Assembly (NCBI GenBank): GCA_903904275.1
Contig: CAIVBX010000173.1
Coordinates: 1-20,206 of the forward strand
Direction: 5' to 3'
DNA length: 20,206 nt
Source: an uncultured Pseudomonadota bacterium
Lineage (GTDB): Bacteria > Pseudomonadota > Gammaproteobacteria > Methylococcales > Methylomonadaceae
Notes under the pieces: model-generated
The model's input: the letters and a program-made list of their open reading frames with translations, nothing else
What the model was told of the DNA's origin: nothing
Databases searched by the model: none
Shown here: positions 15,392 through 20,206 of the stretch, in pieces
How positions within the stretch are numbered: the stretch's first letter is position 1
Layout of the letters: every line of letters begins with the position of its first letter
Position numbers and translations under genes: made by a program

Positions 15392-16558
15392 TTACATTCC
15401 AATCCGATGCGCTCGCGTTGAGAAAAAAATGCCATTCGGTTTCTCAGCAGGCAAACGTGCAATTTCTTTCAATGAATCCGTGTCATAAATTGCAACCGCA
15501 TTGTCATCACGCAACGCAATCCAAACCTGTTCACCGCGTGGCGTAAATTCAAAATGCAATGCCGCTTTTCCTGCACTAAATGTTTTTGCAATTTCTAAAT
15601 TGCTTGCATCAATTACTTGAATTTGTGAATTATCAGGCATCGCAAAATTGACCCAAATTTGTTTTCCATCTGGTCTTGCCATCACAAAAACAGGTTGTCC
15701 AACCACAGGAATCGTTTTAACTAATTGCCACGTTTTTTTATCAACAACTAACACTTCATGTCGTCCAACCGCTGGCACAAAAACATAATCACTCGTCATT
15801 GCCCAGCCTTCAAAATGTGGCATTTTATAAACAGGCAACGCTTCATCATCTTTGCCATAATTTTCTAAAATCCGTTTTACGCCTAATTCTGGATGCCATA
15901 AATCCAGTAATGCCAGTCCTTTTTCACCAAATAACCCCGCAATGTAATAACGTCCATCCGATGAAATCAGCGCGTCATAAGGTTGTTTGCCGATGTTGGT
16001 GAATTTTTGAATTTGCGGTGATTTCGGATTTTTGGCATCAATCACCCAAATTTCACCTGCATCAAACAAACTCACCACAAATTTTTGATGTGGCGCATCG
16101 ACTAAACCGACAGTTTTTGATAATTTTCCGTTTGAATCCAATGCGGGAATGTCCGCAAGTAATTCAAGTGTTTCCGCCGAAAACAATTTCACGCTGGCTG
16201 GTTCATAGTTTGAAACACCAATGATTTTGCCGTCTTGTGAAATTGCGCCGCCGATTGAATTGCCCCCTTGAATTATTCGTTTTTCGACCTCATCTGTGAG
16301 CAAATCAATTTTAGTCAAGCCCCCATCGCGTCCAAAAACGTAAGCAAATCGTTCATCACGCGAAAAAACCACCGAAGCGTGTGATAAATCGCCCAAATCG
16401 TTGATTTTAGCAAGCTGACTTGGTTGTGAGGTGTTAATGATTAGCGCAGAATTGGATTCACGCTCGATAACTAAACCTAAATCGCCCGTAGCGCGTAAAT
16501 CGTCGGCGTGGACATTTAAGGCAAAAATTAAACTTATAAAAGAAACAATTTTTTTCAT
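15392..16558 (-). CDS. nirF: Haem d1 biosynthesis protein NirF (orphan)
   Basis: NirF acts in the periplasm in the last steps of haem d1 synthesis (dihydro-haem d1 dehydrogenase, with electrons passing on from there), the cofactor of cytochrome cd1 nitrite reductase NirS. 388 residues with a signal peptide (MKKIVSFISLIFALNVHA, cleavage after A18). The blade pattern of an eight-bladed propeller is continuous: ATGDLGLVIER, GDLSHASVVFSRD (His60), YVFGRDGGLTKIDLLT, GNSIGGAISQDGK, VSNYEPASV, VGLVDAPHQKFVVSLFDAGE, GRYYIAGLFGEKGLALLDLW, VYKMPHFEGWA, VPAVGRHEVLVVD, GQPVFVMARPDG, FEFTPRGEQVWIALRDD and a terminal AHRIGM. Compared with other cytochrome D1-like propellers this is distinctly NirF. No other nir gene is near. 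It is divergent from rpoH; the ribosome site is weak. Confidence 0.9.
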   Translation of the reverse strand: MKKIVSFISLIFALNVHADDLRATGDLGLVIERESNSALIINTSQPSQLAKINDLGDLSHASVVFSRDERFAYVFGRDGGLTKIDLLTDEVEKRIIQGGNSIGGAISQDGKIIGVSNYEPASVKLFSAETLELLADIPALDSNGKLSKTVGLVDAPHQKFVVSLFDAGEIWVIDAKNPKSPQIQKFTNIGKQPYDALISSDGRYYIAGLFGEKGLALLDLWHPELGVKRILENYGKDDEALPVYKMPHFEGWAMTSDYVFVPAVGRHEVLVVDKKTWQLVKTIPVVGQPVFVMARPDGKQIWVNFAMPDNSQIQVIDASNLEIAKTFSAGKAALHFEFTPRGEQVWIALRDDNAVAIYDTDSLKEIARLPAEKPNGIFFSTRAHRIGM

Positions 16559-16581
16559 CGAAGTAACTAAAAATAAACAAA

Positions 16582-16598
16582 ATTATGCCGACCATAAT
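16582..16598. repeat. 17-bp inverted repeat in the nirF-rpoH divergent region
   Basis: ATTATG-CCGAC-CATAAT is a perfect 6-bp inverted repeat with a 5-bp spacer. It overlaps the weak -35 of the rpoH promoter candidate and lies 24 bp before the nirF start. It does not match an FNR/Dnr (TTGAT-N4-ATCAA) box. Possible operator, but the arms are A/T-rich and may be chance. Confidence 0.4.
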
Positions 16599-16616
16599 AG
16601 CGAAAAATGCTAAAAT
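16588..16616 (+). promoter_or_regulatory. Candidate extended -10 promoter of rpoH
   Basis: TGCTAAAAT (16608-16616) gives an extended -10; the hexamer 17 bp upstream, CCGACC, matches the -35 only weakly. Predicted start about 16623, leaving about a 30-nt leader. Confidence 0.4.
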
Positions 16617-16652
16617 TTTAATAACAAATTAACAACAAAGAGGTTTTGAAAT

Positions 16653-17510
16653 ATGACAAACGCTTTGGCTCTGCCTACAAATTTATCTGTTGGAACGTTT
16701 GACGCTTACTTAAATGTTGTTCGTCAAATGCCACAATTATCTAGCGAAGAAGAACATGAACTTGCTGTCCGTTATCATGAAGAAGGCGATTTAGAAGCCG
16801 CACGGCGATTGGTAATGACCAATTTGCGTTTTGTAGTTCACATTGCACGCGGTTATAGCGGTTACGGCTTATCGATGCCTGATTTAATTCAAGAAGGCAA
16901 CGTGGGTTTAATGAAAGCCGTAAAACGTTTTGACCCAACGATGGGCGTACGTTTAGTGTCATTTGCGGTGCATTGGATTAAAGCTGAAATTCACGAATAT
17001 GTGATTAAAAATTGGGGCATCGTTAAAATTGCCACCACGAAAGCACAACGTAAATTATTTTTTAATTTACGCAAAATGAAAAAAGATTTGAATTGGCTTT
17101 CACATGACGATGCACAAGCAATTGCGGCAGATTTGAATGTTGATTTAAGCGACGTTTATGAAATGGAAAAACGTTTAAGCAACCACGATGCGTCTTTTGA
17201 TATGTCAAATGATGATGGCGATGATGAAAATTACGCCGCGCCCGTTAATTATTTGCATTCTTATCACGCTGACCCAGCAGAATTACTTGAAGCATCGGAC
17301 TGGGAAGGACGCGAACACGATTTGCTTGTCGAAGCAATGAAATCACTTGATGAACGTAGTATTGATATTTTGACCAGCCGTTGGCTAATTGAGAAAAAAG
17401 CGACATTGCAAGATTTAGCCGCGAAATATAATGTTTCTGCTGAACGCATTCGACAGCTTGAACAAAATGCAATGAAAAAAATTCGCAACGCTTCGGTGTT
17501 TGTCGCATAA
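16653..17510 (+). CDS. rpoH: Heat-shock sigma factor RpoH (sigma-32)
   Basis: Directs RNA polymerase to chaperone and protease promoters. 285 residues, the usual size. Region 2 has TNLRFVVHIARGYSGYGLSMPDLIQEGNVGLMKAVKRFDP (57-95) and the -10 reading SFAVHWIKAEIHEYVI. The RpoH box QRKLFFNLR (132-140) separates it from RpoD and RpoS and is where FtsH/DnaK control is linked in E. coli. Region 4.2 has a helix-turn-helix (ATLQDLAAKYNVSAERIRQLEQNAMKKIR, 254-282). An acidic insert DDGDDENYAAP lies in the linker near residue 190. The ribosome site AAAGAGG is 9 nt before the ATG. It is divergent from nirF and closed by its own terminator. Confidence 0.97.
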   Translation: MTNALALPTNLSVGTFDAYLNVVRQMPQLSSEEEHELAVRYHEEGDLEAARRLVMTNLRFVVHIARGYSGYGLSMPDLIQEGNVGLMKAVKRFDPTMGVRLVSFAVHWIKAEIHEYVIKNWGIVKIATTKAQRKLFFNLRKMKKDLNWLSHDDAQAIAADLNVDLSDVYEMEKRLSNHDASFDMSNDDGDDENYAAPVNYLHSYHADPAELLEASDWEGREHDLLVEAMKSLDERSIDILTSRWLIEKKATLQDLAAKYNVSAERIRQLEQNAMKKIRNASVFVA

Positions 17511-17522
17511 AAAATACCGCTT

Positions 17523-17550
17523 AAAAAACCGCCTTCTGGGCGGTTTTTTT
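17523..17550 (+). terminator. Intrinsic terminator of rpoH
   Basis: Eleven-bp stem with core CCGCC/GGCGG (17529-17533 and 17539-17543), a 5-nt loop and T7 tail, 12 bp after the rpoH stop. Confidence 0.9.
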
Positions 17551-17569
17551 ATTTCTGGAAACTAAAAAA

Positions 17570-18709
17570 ATGACTGAAAAATTTCAAGATAAATTTGTGT
17601 TACAGCGTTTGCCACAAAACGCGCATGAATCGTTACGCGCTTGGGATGCCGCTGATGAATATGTTTTAGAACATATTGAAACGTTAAATTTACCGCAAAC
17701 AACAAGAATTTTAATTATCAACGATAGTTTTGGCGCATTGGCGATAAGTTTGTGTGCATTTCAAACATATTCACTTTCAGATTCGTATCTTTCGCAACAG
17801 GCAACGCGTTTAAATTTTGCACAAAATAAGTTACCTGAAAATGCTGTAACGTTAATTCAAAGCCTTGAATCGTTGCCACACAATTTAGATTTAGTCATTA
17901 TCAAAGTGCCGAAAACATTGGCATTGCTTGAATTTCAATTATTGCAATTACGTTCTGTTATTCCTGAAAATACGCAAATTGTTGTGGCTGGCATGATTAA
18001 AATTTTAATGCCGAGTGTTTGGAATTTAGTTGAACGGATTATTGGTGAAACAAAAACATCGTTAGCTCAAAAAAAAGCCCGTTTGATTTTTGCGACATGT
18101 AATCCAAATTTACCCACGCCAAAAAATCCGTATCCGATTCGCTACATTTTAGAAAATACGAATTATGAAATTATCAATCATGCAAACGTGTTTTCGCGTG
18201 AAAAATTAGATATTGGCACGCGCTTTTTTTTGGAACATTTACCGACATCCGAAAAATTTAACGATATTGTTGATTTAGGTTGTGGAAATGGCGTTGTTGG
18301 TTTAATTGCCGCTAAAAAAAATTCTTCAGCACAAATTCATTTTGTCGATGAATCGTTTATGGCGATTGAATCTGCGCGAGAGAACTTTGAAAGTGCGTTT
18401 AAAAATCGAATGGCTCAATTTTACGTTGACGATGGTTTGACCAATTTTGCATCGAATTCGGCAGATTTGATTTTGTGTAATCCACCGTTTCATCAACAAC
18501 ACGTTATTGGTGATTTCATCGCGCAAACGATGTTCAAACAAGCAAAAACTGTTTTACGAAAAAACGGTGAATTATGGGTAATTGGCAATCGGCATTTAAA
18601 TTATGGTGTTTCGTTGGCACGATTTTTTGGTAAAAATAATGTCAATTTAATCGCACAAAATGCAAAATTTCAGATTTGGAAAGCGATTTTTCTTAACTCA
18701 GATGTGTGA
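17570..18709 (+). CDS. rlmG: 23S rRNA (guanine-1835-N2)-methyltransferase RlmG
   Basis: Methylates the base at G1835 of 23S rRNA using SAM. 379 residues, against 378 in E. coli. The N-terminal half is a degenerate methyltransferase fold (RAWDAADEYVL, ILIINDSFGAL, IKVPKTLALLE) that binds RNA. The C-terminal half is active: NHANVFSREKLDIGTRFFLEHLP (203-225), SAM motif VDLGCGNGVVGL (234-245), VFVDES-like FVDES (258-262) and the catalytic NPPFHQQH (304-311). It lies between the rpoH terminator and recA; the ribosome site is weak (GGAAA, well upstream). The recA promoter candidate overlaps its stop codon. Confidence 0.96.
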   Translation: MTEKFQDKFVLQRLPQNAHESLRAWDAADEYVLEHIETLNLPQTTRILIINDSFGALAISLCAFQTYSLSDSYLSQQATRLNFAQNKLPENAVTLIQSLESLPHNLDLVIIKVPKTLALLEFQLLQLRSVIPENTQIVVAGMIKILMPSVWNLVERIIGETKTSLAQKKARLIFATCNPNLPTPKNPYPIRYILENTNYEIINHANVFSREKLDIGTRFFLEHLPTSEKFNDIVDLGCGNGVVGLIAAKKNSSAQIHFVDESFMAIESARENFESAFKNRMAQFYVDDGLTNFASNSADLILCNPPFHQQHVIGDFIAQTMFKQAKTVLRKNGELWVIGNRHLNYGVSLARFFGKNNVNLIAQNAKFQIWKAIFLNSDV

Positions 18710-18734
18710 TAATAAACGTAACAAAAACACGTTT
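18705..18734 (+). promoter_or_regulatory. Candidate recA promoter with a downstream inverted repeat
   Basis: TGTGATAAT (18705-18713) is an extended -10 overlapping the rlmG stop; the -35 is weak. The perfect inverted repeat AAACGT-N9-ACGTTT (18714-18734) follows directly over the likely start, where a repressor could act. The classical gammaproteobacterial LexA box CTGT-N8-ACAG is not found in the 50-bp gap. Confidence 0.35.
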
Positions 18735-18759
18735 TTCAACAAATAAATTGAGGATTCAA

Positions 18760-19815
18760 ATGGACGAAAATAAGAAAAAAGCCCTTGCTGCCGCGTTAAT
18801 GCAAATTGAAAAACAACATGGCAAAGGTTCGGTCATGAAAATGGGTGATGTGGATATTTCAAAAGATGTTGAAGTCGTTTCGACTGGTTCGTTGAGTTTG
18901 GATATTGCGCTCGGTTGTGGTGGTTTACCACGCGGACGCATCATTGAAATTTATGGTCCTGAATCCTCTGGCAAAACAACATTGACACTGCAAGTGATTG
19001 CCGAAGTTCAAAAACTCGGCGGCACAGCGGCGTTTATCGATGCAGAACATGCTTTAGACATTAACTACGCAGGAAAATTAGGCGTTGATATAGAAAATTT
19101 ATACGTTTCACAACCTGACACGGGCGAGCAAGCCTTAGAAATTACTGATTCACTTGTTCGTTCGGGGGCAATTGATATTGTGGTGGTCGATTCCGTTGCC
19201 GCATTGACACCAAAAGCCGAAATTGAAGGCGACATGGGCGATTCACACATGGGTTTGCAAGCGCGTTTGATGTCACAAGCGTTACGAAAACTTACTGCAA
19301 ACATTAAACGTTCAAATACGATGGTGATTTTCATCAATCAAATTCGTATGAAAATTGGCGTAATGTTTGGCTCACCTGAAACGACCACAGGTGGTAATGC
19401 GTTGAAATTTTATGCGTCAGTGCGTTTAGATATTCGTCGCATTGGTGCAGTGAAAAAAGGCGACGATATTATTGGCAACGAAACGCGCGTGAAAGTCGTG
19501 AAAAACAAAGTCGCGCCGCCATTTAAACAAGCTGAATTCGAGATTTTATACGGCGAAGGCATTTCGTTTGCAGGCGAATTAGTTGATTTGGGCGTGAATT
19601 TTGGTTTTGTACAAAAAGCGGGTTCTTGGTATAGCTACGGTTCTGAAAAAATTGGACAGGGCAAAGAAAACGCAAAACTCTTTTTCAAAGATAATCCCGC
19701 CAAAGCAAAAGAACTTGAAAAACAAATTCGCGACGAAGCCTTCCAAAAACCATTGCTTGCTGTCAAAGAATTTGAACCAACTGACGACGAATTAGACGTT
19801 GACGAACCACTCTAA
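18760..19815 (+). CDS. recA: Recombinase RecA
   Basis: Strand-exchange ATPase of homologous repair and the SOS co-protease. 351 residues (E. coli 353). Walker A is GPESSGKT (66-73); further marks are VVDSVAALTPKAEIEGDMGDSHMGLQARLMSQALRKL, loop L2 FGSPETTTGGNALKFYASVRLDIRRIG and an acidic C-terminus (DDELDVDEPL). The ATG at 18760 has GAGGA 6 nt upstream; an in-frame extension to 18706 overlaps rlmG and is not homologous. recX follows 10 bp after the stop. Confidence 0.99.
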   Translation: MDENKKKALAAALMQIEKQHGKGSVMKMGDVDISKDVEVVSTGSLSLDIALGCGGLPRGRIIEIYGPESSGKTTLTLQVIAEVQKLGGTAAFIDAEHALDINYAGKLGVDIENLYVSQPDTGEQALEITDSLVRSGAIDIVVVDSVAALTPKAEIEGDMGDSHMGLQARLMSQALRKLTANIKRSNTMVIFINQIRMKIGVMFGSPETTTGGNALKFYASVRLDIRRIGAVKKGDDIIGNETRVKVVKNKVAPPFKQAEFEILYGEGISFAGELVDLGVNFGFVQKAGSWYSYGSEKIGQGKENAKLFFKDNPAKAKELEKQIRDEAFQKPLLAVKEFEPTDDELDVDEPL

Positions 19816-19825
19816 AAACTCCGCT

Positions 19826-20206
19826 GTGAATCCCGTTGCTCACGACATTAAAAATCATTGTTTACGCTTACTTGCGCGTCGTGAGCATTCGCAAAAAGAA
19901 TTACTCACCAAACTGATGCAAAAAGGATTTTCTCGCGCTGAAATCGAACCTGTTTTAACCGAATTGGCTGAAAACAACTGGCAAAGTGACGCGCGTTTTG
20001 CCGAAAATTATGTACGAGCCAGATTGCGAAAAGGTTACGGTGCAACTGCGATTCGCTATGAATTAACTCAAAAAGGCATAGATGTTGCTGATACCAATTT
20101 AAATGACGTTTTGCTGACAGTGGCGGATAATTGGCTTGATTTATTAACGCAAACGTATTGTAAAAAATACGGAGAAATCGAACCACTAACCCGCCAAGAC
20201 TGGGCA
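19826..20206 (+). CDS. recX: Regulatory protein RecX (partial, C-terminus off right edge)
   Basis: RecX caps RecA filaments and inhibits their growth. 127 residues are visible of about 150-170 expected. It has the three-helix repeats: LRLLARREHSQKELLTKLMQKGF, then NNWQSDARFAENYVRARLRKGYG, then ATAIRYELTQKGI. I use the GTG at 19826-19828, 10 bp after recA; there is no good ribosome site, so coupling to recA is likely. A TTG at 19799 inside recA is the only upstream in-frame alternative before a stop. Gene order recA-recX is standard. Confidence 0.92.
   Translation, partial: MNPVAHDIKNHCLRLLARREHSQKELLTKLMQKGFSRAEIEPVLTELAENNWQSDARFAENYVRARLRKGYGATAIRYELTQKGIDVADTNLNDVLLTVADNWLDLLTQTYCKKYGEIEPLTRQDWA

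Overview
This is an AT-rich chromosomal window from what looks like a gammaproteobacterium. The evidence is the protein set: an RpoH with the RpoH box, RlmG, a RecA-RecX pair, UbiH, a 351-residue RecA and a 1223-residue MetH, all close in length and motifs to gammaproteobacterial relatives. A NirF, a type IV pilin and a FliK-like protein in an AT-rich genome would fit a Thiotrichales- or Methylococcales-like lineage, but that placement is only a guess. Coding density is high, no gap exceeds about 210 bp, and I see no tRNA, rRNA, insertion sequence, phage gene or CRISPR array.

Layout from left to right. (1) 1-1423, minus strand: a small membrane protein followed by ubiH, which runs off the left edge. 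(2) 1563-3389, plus strand: an orphan FliK-like protein, separated from convergent glyA by a bidirectional terminator. (3) 3447-5228: glyA, then a cold-shock protein gene with a recognisable sigma-70 promoter and a leader of about 145 nt. (4) 5229-12661, minus strand: a tight run of five genes read in the order response regulator, SbmA/YddA-type ABC protein, cytoplasmic GH5 glucanase, metH, pilin. (5) 12768-14174, plus strand: a PAS histidine kinase divergent from the response regulator. (6) 14154-16558, minus strand: nirF, a cysteine-free repeat protein that looks like a type I secretion substrate, and a previously untracked 32-codon membrane peptide gene translationally coupled to it. (7) 16653-20206, plus strand: rpoH, rlmG, recA and the start of recX.

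How the genes may work together. The kinase lacks a receiver domain and the neighbouring response regulator lacks an output domain, so they are probably partners; the regulator is the first gene of the ABC-GH5-metH run. The ABC protein has lost its Walker A lysine, Q-loop glutamine, Walker B aspartate and catalytic glutamate, while the rest of its ATPase domain remains alignable. This is the most unusual molecule here. A B12-dependent methionine synthase sits two genes downstream of a transporter from a family that includes cobalamin importers, which suggests but does not show a link. NirF is a haem d1 biosynthesis protein, yet none of its usual partners (nirS, nirE, nirJ, nirD/L/G/H, nirN) is nearby. 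The small membrane peptide gene at 14154-14252 and the orphan FliK-like protein are the other items most worth a second look.
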